Origin: Letharia columbiana
Lineage: Eukaryota; Ascomycota; Lecanoromycetes; Lecanorales; Parmeliaceae
Length of the DNA stretch: 64,000 nt
Assembly (NCBI RefSeq): GCF_014066305.1
Contig: NW_023501057.1
Span: 310,001-374,000, forward strand
Direction of reading: 5' to 3'
In this document: one piece after another, positions 23,139 to 36,800 of the stretch
Layout: every line of letters begins with the position of its first letter
How positions within the stretch are numbered: position 1 is the stretch's first letter
Made by a program: the position numbers and the translations under genes
Notes under the pieces: model-generated
Told to the model about the DNA's origin: nothing
What the model saw: only the letters and a program-made list of their open reading frames with translations
The model's database searches: none

Positions 23139-25981
23139 AAGAGAAAATAGTAAATTTTTTTAGATTTTATAATTGAAGGTAATTAATAAGTAAGTTTAAT
23201 ATAAGTAAGATTAATATATAAATAATAAGTCTATTTAAATATAGATTAGAATATTAAAATTAAAATTAATATAGAGAAAAATTTATATTAATAAATATTA
23301 TTTTAGCGATTTTTTTTTAAGAAATTTTTTATAAGTTATATAAGACTTTTATGTAATAAGAATAAATATTCTTTTAAGAGTCTATTATATCTTCGAAAAT
23401 TTTTAGATATTTAATTTTCTTTCTAATAGATTTAATTATAATTTACTATACTCGTTACTATAGTAAGAAAATATCGATAAATACTTCGATTTTTTATACT
23501 TATATCTTTTCTATTAACATTATTATAAAATTTATATTCTCTAAAAGAAGTTAAGAGTTTTTAAATCGCTTAATCTTTTAATTAATAATATTTAATTATA
23601 TATCGATAATTATATCTTTATTTTCTTTCTTTATATCGAGTTACTTATCGCGCTCTATATTAATATTCTTAATAAAATCTAGAATTAAAATTATATTTAG
23701 CGAATTTAATCGTTTATAGAGTTTATTATCTTCGATATAATATATAAAATATTATATATAAATACTAGTTATAATATTAGAAAGATATTAGAATAATTAT
23801 AATAATAATTAGAATTTATAATAAGTATATTAATTATATATAATATATTTAATAATCTTTTTTTTATTTTCTTTTTTTCTTAGAAGTAGTTATTTAATAT
23901 TTAAAGAAAGTTAAAAGTTTTTTCTTAGCTATAAATTTCGCTATTATATCTATATTATTTTATTTTCTTAAAATTACTTTTAATAATTTATATATATTTA
24001 AACTTATTAAATATTAGCGCGACTTTACTATATTCTTATTTTTAGAATATTTATCTATTATTTTTCGCATTTTACTATTATTTAAGTTTTTAAGATATTT
24101 TTATTTTTTTAGAGGTAATATAATAGAGTGAATTAGAGTTATTGTCTTTATTAATAATATTAGCTTTTATAATATTAAGAAATAATAGAAAATATATAAA
24201 TTTATTTATTTATTTATTTAATTAAACTCTTATTTAAGATAGTTATAATAATAATTTTTATATAAAAAGTTTATTATAAGATATTAAAGAATATATTATA
24301 AAGAGTATATTAGTATTATAATAGAAATAATAAGAAAATTTAAGTAGAATTATATTATTATAGAAGGTAATATAATTAGAAAAAGTATTAGAAAAAACTA
24401 GAATATAAGAAAATTTAAGAACGCGTTATTAAAAAAATAGGCTAGTTTACTAGCGCGTTTTCGCGTTTTTTTAAAATCTTATTTATAAAAATATTTAATA
24501 CTAATTTTCAATATTATAAAGTCGGATTTTAATCGAATTTTTTTAAATTTGATAATCTAATTAGAATAGTTAAGGATTATTATTAATAATAGACTTTTTT
24601 TAGCTTTTATATAATAATAGATATCTATTTTAAGCTTTTAAAAATCTAGATCTAAGAATTCTATAAAATAAGTTTATCTTTTTTAAGATTTTATTTTACG
24701 CTTTCGATTTATTATACGTATTTTCTCTTTTAAAGAATTATTAGAAAGATAATTAGAATATTAATTAGGCCGCTTATTTTTAGAATACTATTTATTTTAT
24801 ATTTATATTTAAAAAGATATAGTAATAAATATAGATATTTTTAATTAAGAATTTTTATTAATAAACTCTTAACTAGTTACTTAGTTTTTTAATTCTAAAA
24901 AAATATTAGATTAGCTAGAAGGTTTTAAAAGCGATAAATTAGAAAATTCTTAAAATAGTTAATTAGAAAGTTTTAAAGATATTTAATTAGAAAGTTCTTA
25001 AAGTAGTTAATTAGAAAGTTCTAGAGATATTTAGTTAGAAAGTTCTAGAAGTAATTAATTAGAAAGTTTTAGAGATAATTAGCTAGAAAGTTCTAGAAAT
25101 AATAAATTATAAAGTTCTAAAAGTAGTTAGCTAGTAGATTTAGATAATAGTTTATTAATAAATCTAATTATATTAGAAGAAGAAGAGATAGACTTTACTA
25201 TAAAAGAAGTTTAAGATTAGAAATTTTTAGTATATAATAAGAATAGTAATATTATAATCTAGCGGTAAATTTTATAACGAATTTATATAAATTTATTAAT
25301 TTTAATATATAAATAATTAGTATAATTAGAAGAAGAAGGAATAACTCTTATAAGTTTAATTATTATAATAAGAAAGAATTTAGATATAATCTTCTCTTTT
25401 CTAATTATTATTCTAATTATCTAACTTTTTAAATTAGATAAACTTAAGAATATATTAAAAAGAATAAAGAGTTAATATATATATTCGATAACGATATATC
25501 TAGCGATAATGATAATACTTTATTTTAAGATTAGACTATCTCTTAATCTCGAGATATTATCTATAAGAGTAGAAATTTTAATAATATATATAATAAAAAT
25601 ATTAAAATTATAATAGTTAAAGAATGTCTATTTACGCGTAAATTATTAAAAAAGAATAAATATAATAAGAAACTTAGAAAGAGGAGATCTAATATATTTC
25701 TCGCGGCGGTTATAATAGATGAAATAGTATTTTAAATATTATTAATAGTAAAAGTAGCTAGAAAGTCGAGTAATAAAACTTTTAGAAAATCTATTATAAG
25801 CGAGAAAGGTATAGATAAGAGAAAAAGCGTTATTAATTATATATTTAAAATAAGAAAATTATATAGATTTTATCTAGATAGTAAATTTAATCTTATATAT
25901 ATTTTTAATTATCTTTCTAATTATAGTCTACTAGCTATCGCCCTTCGCGAAATTAAATACTTTTAGAAATTAATTATACTA
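23139..25981. other. RIPed AT-rich DNA with a relic repetitive-protein gene
   Basis: No intact gene. Around 24900-25960 the plus strand reads as a degraded coding sequence containing the 24-bp array described separately and a lysine-rich part, but no family could be assigned. Confidence 0.4.
24940..25131 (+). repeat. 24-bp minisatellite, eight copies, ancestrally coding an 8-residue repeat
   Basis: Units begin TAGAAAGTTCTAGA at 24940, 24964, 24988, 25012, 25036, 25060, 25084 and 25108, with no indels; a degenerate unit precedes them. The period is a multiple of three. In the plus frame units read LES(S/F)xxx with a stop (TAA/TAG) at the last position, as expected if each unit once ended in CAA and was RIPed. 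This suggests a once-translated repeat protein or Gag with octapeptide repeats. Confidence 0.85.
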
Positions 25982-26264
25982 TCAGTATATATAATAGAAT
26001 AAGGTAGGGCTGAACTAGAAAACCTTGAATTTGTATGTGCAGCCAATCATCAATTCGTCAGGTCTACGCTTTTTGGTTAGACACCGCGGGTAAACAAATT
26101 AGCGTCCGCAACCATCAAAAATCTACAAAAATCTATGTGCAGAAGTCTTATCCTCTGAAATAACCAGCTCCCTACGGATGCTGTTTCTTCATAATTTGGT
26201 AAATTGTAGAGCTCAGTGTGCGCTTTCTAAAGCTGTAAAAATATTGAAGTTTGGCCTACTATTG

Positions 26265-26800
26265 GTGGGTTAAACTGACATTCAAATATCGTAGTCACAC
26301 CAAATGCGTCCGGGACGGGATCGGATAATAATCCTTCCACCTGTTTGTGTAACCATTCTTCTTCTACAATTCTACCAATCCACCAATTATGAATAAATTC
26401 GCCCTCGATACCCCTCGCCCAAATGTTGCTAAGTATCTAAGGCACGTATCCCTTCCGCCCGTCTTTTGAACCCCTTACTAACGCCCTCAGGCCACCCCTC
26501 GGCGAATCCGCTACTACTAGCAATCGAGGCCGCAGCCCAACAGCTACCTACTACTACTCATAAACGCGTTAGAAGGCCCTCAAAAAGAGCCCGAACGGAT
26601 ACGTCCTCCCCTACATACTCCTCCCAAGCCAGCGATAGGTGGGTTAAACTGACATTCAAATATTGTAATCACACCAAACGCGTCCGGGATCGGATAATAA
26701 TCCTTCCACCTATTTGGGTAACCATTCTTCTTCCACCATTCTACCAATTCTACCAATTCCACCAATATGAACACATTTACCCTCGGTACCCTCGCACTCA
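26265..26800 (+). repeat. Direct duplication of about 150 bp inside Helitron-like copy 1
   Basis: The block starting GTGGGTTAAACTGACATTCAAATAT occurs at about 26265-26425 and again at about 26639-26795. Each ends at an ATG (26390 and 26767) followed by similar codons (MNKFALDTP and MNTFTLGTL). The first of these frames stops after 26 codons and the second after 12. Confidence 0.8.
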
Positions 26801-26825
26801 GTTAAACAAGAGGAGGATCTACAAC

Positions 26826-27730
26826 AGGCGAATGCGGAGAACACTGCGGAGAACACTGCGGAGAACACTGCGGAGAACATTGCGGAGACAGTTATCAGCA
26901 GCAGTGACACAACAGGCCTACTCTCCACGGTCTCACACCAATCCACTCAGCCAGTGCAAGAGAAGTCAATACAGTAGGCGAATGCGGAGAACACTGCGGA
27001 GAAACCAAGCGGCAACAAGGCCCCCAGCACCAAGAACACGGCTCAGCTCTCCAAGATCCCACGTCATATACTCTCCACGGTTCCACATCAAATCATCACT
27101 CAGCAAGCGGAGAACACCACTGCAACTTAGCCTATCATCCCCACTGCATTAAGGAGTAAGAGGAGGAACTACAACAGGCAAATGCGGAGAACACTACGGA
27201 GAAACCAAGCGGCAACAAGGCCACCATCGTCAAGAACACGGCTCAGCTCTCCAAGATCCCACGTCATATCAGTCATCCACTCAGTCAGCCACTCAGCTAG
27301 CCACTCAGTCTGATACTCTACAGGAGGAGGAGCAAGAGGAGGAACTACAACAGGCGAATGCGGAGAACACTGCGGAGAACATTGCGGAGATAGTCATCAG
27401 CAGCAGTGACACAATAGGCCTACTCTCCACAGTCTCACACCAATCCACTCAGCCAGTGTAAGAGAAATCAATACAGCAGGCGAATGCGGAGAACACTACG
27501 GAGAAACCAAGCGGCAACAAGGCCCCCAGCACCAAGAACACGGCTCAGCTCTCCAAGATCCCACGTCATATACTCTCCACGGTTCCACATCAAATCATCA
27601 CTCAGCAAGCGGAGAACACCATTGTAACTTAGCCTGTCATCTCCACTGCATTAAGGAGTAAGAGGAGGAACTACAATAGGCAAATGCGGAGAACACTGCG
27701 GAGAACACTATGGAGAACACTGCGGAGAAA
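26826..27730 (+). repeat. 12-bp GCGGAGAACACT tandem repeats in several clusters (AENT-coding)
   Basis: Clusters at about 26834-26888, 26983-27002, 27357-27390, 27486-27505 and 27684-27730. In one frame they code for Ala-Glu-Asn-Thr, in another for RRTLRRTLR, which produces artificial arginine-rich ORFs. Copy number varies between clusters and between element copies. Confidence 0.85.
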
Positions 27731-28399
27731 CCAAGCGGCAACAAGGCCACCATCGTCAAGAACACGGCTCAGCTCTCCAAGATCCCACGTCATATGCTCT
27801 CCACGGTTCCACATCAAATCATCACTCAGCAAGTGGAGAACACCACTGCAACTTGGCCGTTCCACATCAAATCATCACTCAGCAAGCGGAGAACACTACT
27901 GCAACTTGGCCTGTCATCCCCACTGCATTAATATGGTACATCACTGCAATAACGTCACAAGAGGAGGATCTACTATTACAGTCAATTGGGCCTCTACAGG
28001 AGGAACATCGGACGATACATATTTGGACGAATTGAAACCGTCCGATGTCTACAGCTATTTCATTATTCGAAAGATTTCACTGCGGCAGGAGATATTGTGG
28101 GATTCACACCACTAATTGGCACGTTGTCTCCATTTCTTTCCGGTATTTCGATACTTCTTGCCATAAGGACGTGGCCTTTCTCTGTTTTTTATAGGCAATT
28201 ATTATGGATCAATCCTCTACACTTAATACACCTTCCTAATTAGGCCTTAGCGCGCCTCTCTCCGCACATATATGCCTATATGTAGGTCAAAAACGTATAG
28301 CAAGCGATCAGAGTTCGATTTGACTTAGGGCTAGGGCTAAAATTCGATTTAACTTAGAAAAATCCAACTCCATGAATTTAATTCATGGGCCTTTACTTG

Positions 28400-29658
28400 T
28401 TAATTTTAAAAGCTTTATTTTAAAGACTTATTTAAGAAATTTCGTTAGATATAAGAAATAATATTAAGTATTATTAGTAAAATTCTATTATTAAGATAAT
28501 ATAGAAGATAATAGAATTTTTTCTATTTAATAATTTTTCAAGTAAGACTTTTTATTATTTTTATACGAAATTCGCTAATAATAGAATATAGATATTTAAT
28601 TATTAGTAATTTATAATAAATATATAATATTATAGATTAAGGATATATTACTTTTATATAGACTTTTAAAATTATATAATATTAAGCTATATATAAGTAT
28701 AAAGATAGATTAAAAGCTTATAGTTTAGTTTAGATAGATTATTAAACTACTATAAATAATAGAATAAAAAACTTTATAATTAAATTATTAACTTTTTTAA
28801 TTTATAATATAACTCTTAATTATAATATTACTTATAAGATTATATTCTACTTCGAATTCTAGTTATCTTTAAAATTAATATTATATAATATATTTAATTT
28901 ATAATTTAAAAGATTTATATTATACTAAAAAATTAATATTTTTTATTATTATAAAATTATTTATATTATAATTATAGTTTTAATATAAATATATATTATA
29001 TTTTCTTATCTAATTATTAATAATTATATATTTTTATAGATTCTTATTATTATCTTAAAAAATAAAAGATTTTATTAAAGTCTATATATATTTAATTATT
29101 ATATTAATTCTTAATTTAGAATTCTAATTATCTTTATAATTAATATTATATAAAATTATTAATTTATAATTCTAAAAAATTATATTATATTAAAAAATTA
29201 AAATAAGTTATTATTATAAAATTATTTATATTATAATAATAGTTTTAATATAGAAGTATATTTATTATACTTACTTATTTAATTAATAAATACTATATTT
29301 ATATAATAGATTCTTATTATTATCTTAGAAAATAAAAGATTTTAATTAAAATCTATTAGATATTTATTTATTATATTAATCTTAAATTTATATTTAATTT
29401 AGAATTCTAATTATCTTTATAATTAATACTATATAAAGTATTTAATTTATACTTTTAAAAAATTATATTATATTAAAAATTATATTCTATTAAATTATAA
29501 AAAAAATTTATTATTATAAAATTATAAGTATTATAAGTATAGTTTAAATATCTTATTTTCTTATTTAATTAATAAGTATTATATTTAATAATAGATTTCT
29601 ATTATTATCTTAAAAAATAAAAGATTCTATTAAAATCTATAAGATATTATATTTTTTA
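28400..29658. repeat. RIPed DNA with a tandem repeat of about 265-285 bp, three units
   Basis: Units starting GAATTCTA(G/A)TTATCTTTA begin at 28854, 29119 and 29402. Each continues through a shared block ending AAATAAAAGATT(T/C)TATTAAA or close to it; the last unit ends near 29645. Extreme AT content. It could be a degraded satellite or a triplicated transposon end. Confidence 0.7.
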
Positions 29659-30126
29659 TGAGTAAAGATTTATGAATTAAATTTATAATTATTTTTTTAA
29701 TTAGAGCTATTGAGTAAATAAATAAGCGATCTTTAGTAAGCGAATTTTGATAAGCGGGCTATTCGGCTGTTGAGCGAACTTTAATAAGCGATATTTAAAT
29801 TTCTTACGCTTTATCAATTATTAGATTAAATTTAGAAATTCTTTTTTTATTTAAAAGTTCTTATTTTATTCTATAATTTTAGAAAGAAATCTTAAAATTT
29901 TAATAGAAAATAAAAAAGTTATTTTAAAATTAAATAATATATATCTATTTTTTAATTAGGGCTATTTAATTACATTTTTTTTATAATTATAAATATTAAT
30001 TTATTTACTCGCGATAATTTAGTTAATTTAATTAAAAAGCGTAGTAACTCTAAATTTATAATTAACTATATATATAAATTTAAGATTTTTAAGCTTAGCT
30101 CTATCTTATTCTATTATATATATTAA
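29659..30126 (-). mobile_element. Helitron-like element, short RIPed copy, 468 bp
   Basis: On the minus strand the 5' end is A|TTAATATATATAATAG and the 3' end has the degraded palindrome ATAAATTTAATTCAT, then CTTTACTCA|T. The interior is colinear with the short copy at 43441-44034 (for example CGGCTGTTGAGCGAAC against CGGCTGTCGAGCGAAC). Heavily RIPed. Confidence 0.65.
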
Positions 30127-31342
30127 TAGAATTAATTATTAATTACTAACTAACTTATTAATATATAATTAAACCCATAAACTTTTCTTTAGATTTAAAC
30201 TTAAATTCTTCTTTAAGTTTTTTATTATATCTATTTTATTCTTCTTTATCTAAAAATCTTATAATTTTATAATATTAATTATTATCTTAAGTTTTATATA
30301 AGCGCTATAAATTAAGATAAAAACGATAAGCTTTTTATATATTACTTCTTTCTTTTTTTTTTTTTCTTTTATTTATTATAATATTATAATAATTAGAAAG
30401 ATAATTAGAAAGATACTTAGAAGTTATATTCTATTTTCTTCTTATAAAATATCTTTTAAATATTATTATTTATAGATCTAGTAAATATATATACTATAAA
30501 ATTAATATAATAGTAATTTTATATAGTAAAAAGATAAATAATAATAGAATTATAAATAATCTATTATTAAAAATAAAAGATAAGATTCTCTATTATTATA
30601 AAGTGAAATTAAATTTATAATTTTAATTATATATATAGAAGTAAACGATATAAACGATCTTTAGCGAATACTTCGCGATAATAATCTTTTAATTAAATTC
30701 TTCTTATTTTTATCGCTATTAAAGTCTCGTAATTATCTAATTAATATTAAAAATTATAAGTATAAAGCGATAGAAGAGCTCTCTTAGAATTTTTATATTA
30801 TTAAATCTTATTAATATATAATAGCTCTCGAAGTATATAATTTATTTAAAGCTTGATTATAAAAAGTATATAATATTAATCTTAATATAATATTAATTAT
30901 AAGAGGTAAAGTTAAAAATATAAATAGATTTAAAAGCGTAAGTTTAGAGAAGTAGAAAAAAATATTATAAGAGATTAAAGATATATATTTTTATAAATAA
31001 TAAGATTAATTATATTATAGTATTATTAGATATTAATATATATAATTTTTTTATTTAGTATTTTAAAGGGAAAGTATATATCTATATTAGTTATATAATT
31101 AAGTCTAAATAATTAAAAATAGAAAAGTATTATTAATAATAATAAGAGTATAACTTCGCAATAAAAAGATTTAATAGAGAAGAAAATATTAAATAATTCT
31201 ATCTATTTCGTAATTTTAAGATAAATAGAAAAAGAGAAAGAATAAGAGATAAGTATATTATTAAGAAATAACTTAAAGTTATTAATTAGATTATCTAATA
31301 TAATCGAGTAATCTTATAAATAAAGATTACTTTTTATTTTTA
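30127..31342. other. RIPed AT-rich sequence, nothing recognisable
   Basis: No open frames and no repeat structure that I could delimit; isolated K/R-rich translations only. Confidence 0.4.
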
Positions 31343-33855
31343 TTAGTATATATAATAGAATAAGGTAGGGCTAAACTAGAAAATCTTAAATTTATATATA
31401 TAGTCAATTATTAATTCGTTAGGTCTACGCTTTTTAATTAGACACCGCGGGTAAATAAATTAGCGTCCGCAACTATTAAAAATCTATAAAAATCTATATA
31501 TAGAAGTCTTATCCTCTAAAATAACCAGCTTTCTATGAATGCTATTTCTTTATAATTTCGTAAATTATAGAGCTTAATATACGCTTTCTAACGCTATAAA
31601 AATAATGAAGTTTAATCTACTATTAGTGAATTAAATAAATATTTAAATATAATAGTTATAATAGCCATATCAGACGCGTCCGGAATCGAATAATAATAAT
31701 CCTTTCATCTATTTATATAATTATTCTTCTTTTATTATTTTATTAATTCTATCAATTCCATTAATATAAATATAATCGTCTTCGATATCTAGGCACGTAT
31801 ACCTCTATTATTTACCTCTTAAAGTCTCTATTAACGCCTCTAAGCTATCTCTTAACAAATCTGTTATTACTAATAATCGAGGCCATAAGCGAGCTTAATA
31901 GCTATTTATTACTACTTATAAACGTATTAAAAAGCTCTTTAAAGAGCTCGAACGAATACGTTCTCTCCTATATACTTCTTTTAAGCCAGCGATAATATCT
32001 TTTAATCTAGCGATACTACCTCTTAAGACGCATCTTTCTTCTCTACTTATTCTTTATTACTCTATTTTAAAGCCTCTTAACATATATTAAATCCTAAACA
32101 TCGTTAAAAAGAAGCTTCTAAAAATATAATAATTATATTAAACGCGTTCGAGATTAAATAATAATCCTTCCATCTATTTATCTAATTATTCTTCTTTTAT
32201 TATTCTATTAATTCTATTAATTCCATCAATATAAATATATTTACCCTCGATACCCTCGCACTTAATTAAATAAGAGAAGGATCTACAATAAGCGAATACG
32301 AAGAATATTATGAAGAATACTACGAAGAATACTATAAAGAATACTACGAAGAAACTAAGCGATAATAAGACCACTATCGTTAAGAATACGGCTTAGCTCT
32401 CTAAAATCCCACGTTATATACTCTCCACGATTCCACATTAAATTATTACTTAGTAAGCGAAGAATATCACTATAACTTAGCCTATTATCCCCACTATATT
32501 AAGGAGTAAGAGGAGGAACTATAACAGGCAAATGCGGAGAACACTGCGAAGAACACTGCGGAGAATACTGCGGAGAACACTACGGAGAACACTGCGGAGA
32601 ACACTGCGGAGAAACTAAGCGACAATAAGGCTACCATCGTCAAGAACACAGCTTAGCTCTTCAAGATCTCACGTCATATCAGTCATCCACTCAATTAGCC
32701 ACTCAGCTAGCCACTCAGTCTGATACTCTATAAGAGGAGGAGTAAGAGAAGAAACTACAACAGGCAAATGCGGAGAATACTGCGGAGAATACTGCGGAGA
32801 ATACTGCGGAGAATACTGCGGAGAAATCAAGCAATAATAAGATTATTATCGTTAAGAACACGGCTTAACTCTTTAAGATTCTATATTATATTAATTATTT
32901 ACTTAGTTAGCTACTTAGCTAGTTACTTAATCTAATACTCTATAAGAGAAGAAATAAGAGAAGAAACTATAATAGATAAATGCGGAGAATACTATAGAGA
33001 AATCAAGCGATAATAAAGTTACTATTGTTAAAAACACGACTCAACTCTTTAAGATCCTACGTTATATACTCTCTATGATTCTATATTAAATTATTACTTA
33101 GTAAACGAAAAATACTATTATAACTTAATTTATTATCTCTACTATATTAAGAAGTAAGAGAAGAAACTATAATAGATAAATGCGAAGAATACTATAAAGA
33201 ATACTATAGAGAATACTACGGAGAAACTAAGCGATAATAAAATTATTATTATTAAGAATACGGCTTAGCTCTTTAATATCCCACGTTATATGCTCTCTAT
33301 AATTTCATATTAAATTATTACTTAGTAAGTGAAGAATACTACTATAATTTAGTCTATTATTCTTACTATATTAATATAATATATTACTATAATAATGTTA
33401 TAAGAGAAGAATCTACTATTATAATTAATTAGGCCTCTATAGAAGAAATATCGAATAATATATATTTAAATAAATTAAAATCGTCCGATATCTTACTCTA
33501 ATAGCTATTTTATTATTTAAAAGATTTCACTACGGTAGGAGATAATACGGGATTTACACCACTAATTAATATATTATCTTCATTTCTTTCCGATATTTCG
33601 ATACTTCTTATTATAAGAATATAGTCTTTCTCTATTTTTTATAGGCAATTATTACGAATTAATTCTCTACACTCGATATACCTTCCTAATTAGGCCTTAG
33701 CGCGCCTCTCTTCGTATATATATATCTATATATTATATAGATTAAATTAATTTTATAGTAGTAAAAGTAGGTTAAAAATACACAGCAAGCGATTAGAGTT
33801 CGATTTGACTTAGAAAAATTTAACTCTATAAATTTAATTTATAGGCCTTTACTTA
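31343..33855 (+). mobile_element. Helitron-like element copy 2 (RIPed), 2513 bp
   Basis: The 5' end is A|TTAGTATATATAATAG (C to T of copy 1). The 3' end has the ATAAATTTAATTTAT palindrome remnant, then GCCTTTACTTA|T. Colinear with copy 1 throughout, including the AENT-type repeats. The cluster at 32520-32612 is longer here (about seven units) than any single cluster of copy 1, with a second run at 32765-32825. Most differences from copy 1 are transitions expected from RIP, though some stretches (32520-32620) are barely touched. Confidence 0.75.
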
Positions 33856-36800
33856 TAATAATTTAAAAGTTTTAATAGAGGGTTTATTAGTCTCTACGAG
33901 TGAAAATAACATATATTAGCTCTTATAATTACGAACTTTATTATACAATTAAAATATATAAATATAGAGATTTTACGATATAGAACTATTCTTCTAAGAT
34001 TAATTATAAGATATACTATTATTATTTCTTATATATATAAAATTATTAATTTATAATTTTTAGATTAAAAAAATATATAATTATATATAAACGAATTTTA
34101 TAGTAAATATTCTTTTTATTTATTACTCTCTCTTTAATAAAAGTATATTAAAAATTATCTAGACTAATTAATTAAAATTCGACTTATTATTTTTATATAT
34201 TTATTTTAATAAGATCGAGCGCGTAGTATAGAGGAATTTGATAATATAGTAATTTAATATAAATAATAATAATTTTCTAGATTTATTAGACTCGACTAAA
34301 TAATAATCGAAGAATTACGATTATATATTAAATAAATAAAAATTAAATAAAGACGACGATAAGGTAGAAGAGATCTTTTAAATAATAATTAATAACTATA
34401 ATAATAAGATTTCGAATCGCTTTTTATTTTTATTATCGAGATATAAATACTTAGATATAAGAGCTTAAAAGAAGAGATTATAATAGATTTCGCTATTTAT
34501 TAATTAGAAAAATACTTAGAATTCTATAATATAAATTCTTTTCTTTTATATTGAATATTAATTCTTAGAGTTTATAAATTTTTTTTAAGATAATTAAGAG
34601 ATAGTAGATTTATTAATATATTATCTAATAACTCTTCGCCGTCGATCTCTCGATTCTTTATAAAAGTTACTTTTTATACTTAATAATAGCGAAGTAATAA
34701 CTTTATATTATTAAGTTTTTAGTCGTTTACATTATCTATCTTATAAATCTCTTTAATATTTCTATTAAGAGTTATAATTAATTTTAAGATATAATTCTTT
34801 TTAATTATAATATCTTTTTTACGTAATAAGTACTTTCTATTTATAGATATATCTAGAAATAAATAATACTTCTCAATTAAGGTTTATATTTTAGATATCT
34901 ATATTTATTAAGTATACGTTTTTCTTTAAATCTTTCTTTTTATTAGCTTTAATATTTCTATTAAATTTATCTTTATCTTTCTTTCTTAACTTTTTAACTT
35001 TTTCTTTTTTAATCTTATAAATAATATCTTAAATTCCTACTATTATATTAAATTCTTACTTTTAATTTAATTTATATTAAATTCGTTTATAGTTATTATT
35101 TAACTTATAATACTATAAAATTTAAGAATCTAAGATCTTATTTTATACTCTCGATATATATATATAATTAATATTATTACTTAAGATTCTTCGTTAAAGT
35201 AATTACTATTACGCCTTAAGTATCCCTTTACTTACTTATATCTAATATTTCTTCTCTCTCTTATACGCGTAATAGATATAGTTAATTCTATAATCTAGAT
35301 CTTAAATTTTAGACTTCGCGTAGAGCTAAAATAATACTTTATAATAATTAAATATAAATTTCTAATTTTTAGCGTTTAATTAGATTTTAAGCGTACTTTT
35401 ATAAATTAAAAAGAAATATTTATCGATCGATCTTTAATCTCGATATTTTTATTTTATTAAATATCTTTATAGATAAAGTTATCGATGATATAAGAATATA
35501 GAGATAATAGAAATTTTATACTCTCATAGATTATCTTAATAAGCTTTTATAAAAAAATCCATATTTATAAATTATTCGAATTCTTATTTAATCTATAAGC
35601 GCGTTTTATAGTTTAGTTATATTTTATTTATATAGATTAATACTAAGTACTATCTCTTTCTTAGTAATCTTCTTATTAATAATATAGATTATATTTAGAT
35701 TCTTATTTTTAATCTAGTTTATACTAAAATCGTTTATAGTTATTATTTAACTTATAATACTTTAGAATTCGAGAATTCGAGATTTTATATTTCGTATTAA
35801 AATCATTAGCTATATATCTATTTGAATAAGAAGTTCTTATTAATAAAGGGGATATAAAGAGATCGTTATTAGAAGAATAAATTTATATATTTTTTAATAA
35901 TTAGAAAGATAATTAGAATTCTATTCTATATTAAGTATCTTAACCCTCTTCTATCTAAGTAAAGCACTTTTAACTATTTTATTCTTATTATTTATATACT
36001 CTCTCTTATTATATATTAATATATTATTTATATAAGCTTTATATTCTTAATTATTAATATAACTCTTTTATTATAAATAGCGTAGAGATTATTAATTATA
36101 TAATTTATTAATAGAATAACAACTTAATAGAAAGCTAATATATAATGAAATTTCGATATTAGAGCCGCTTCGATAGCTTTTTATAACGTATTTAATATAG
36201 AAGTCTAAATTTATATAGTATGATAAGGTGATAATATTATATTAATAATCTCTTATACTATATAGATAAAATATCTTTTTAAAAGAAATAAATTAGTTAA
36301 TTTCTAATATCTTTTAATCTCCTATAAAGTAATAGCTAAAATATTATTAATTATATATATATATTACTTATTAATATATTATATTACTATACTTACTTTC
36401 TTACTTTTAATATCGATTTTTAATCTTTATAAGTAAAGATCTCGATATACTCTTTCTTATAATCTTTATATCGAAAGCGCGAATGACTAAAGGCTTACTC
36501 TATTCGATTTTTTTCGTAATTATTTTTTTACGACTAGAAGACTTTAGAATTTTCTTTTAACTTAAAGCCTTAATATAAAGATTAAACGAGTAATTATTTA
36601 ATTAATTATTTATATTATTAAGAAGATTATTAAGATCTATATTATCTTTTAAATAAGTCGACTTACTATATAAATTAATATCGCTATCTCTATATAACGA
36701 TAATATAATAGAATTACTATCGAGATTAATAATTATTAATAATATATTATTATTAAGTTAGATTAAGATAAATAAGATAAAATAATTATAATATAAAATA

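Larger units (their letters stand above)
25982..28399 (+). mobile_element. Helitron-like element copy 1 (least mutated), 2418 bp, carrying amplified gag modules
   Basis: The 5' end is A|TCAGTATATATAATAG. The 3' end is the palindrome CCATGAATTTAATTCATGG (28370-28388), then 11 nt ending CTTG, then T; there is no target duplication. These are Helitron hallmarks (5' TC, subterminal 3' hairpin, A|T insertion), although the terminal CTTG departs from canonical CTRR. No Rep/helicase is present, so it is non-autonomous. The interior carries material of the TRIM-like element: the AENT-coding 12-bp repeats, the TQQAENTTATWP and IGPLQEE blocks and an LTR piece (TTAGGCCTTAGCGCGCCTC near 28242). The gag module (from GCGAATGCGGAGAACACT to ATCAAATCATCACTCAGCAA) is repeated about four times between 26800 and 27900. 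A first ORF starts MNPLLTPSGHPSANPLLLAI at 26466. Confidence 0.75.

Noticed and set aside
26466..27152. 228-codon ORF with RRTLRRTLRR arginine-rich repeats
   Set aside because: The repeats are the out-of-frame reading of the 12-bp AENT-coding unit; other frames and the opposite strand give equally repetitive ORFs. Only the first ~60 codons could be a genuine element ORF.
27684..28115. 143-codon plus ORF with RRTLRRTLWRTLRR
   Set aside because: Same artefact of the 12-bp repeat inside the Helitron-like element.
28300..28345. TTAGGGCTAGGGCT resembling a telomere repeat
   Set aside because: Only two imperfect units inside a transposon end; not TTAGGG arrays.
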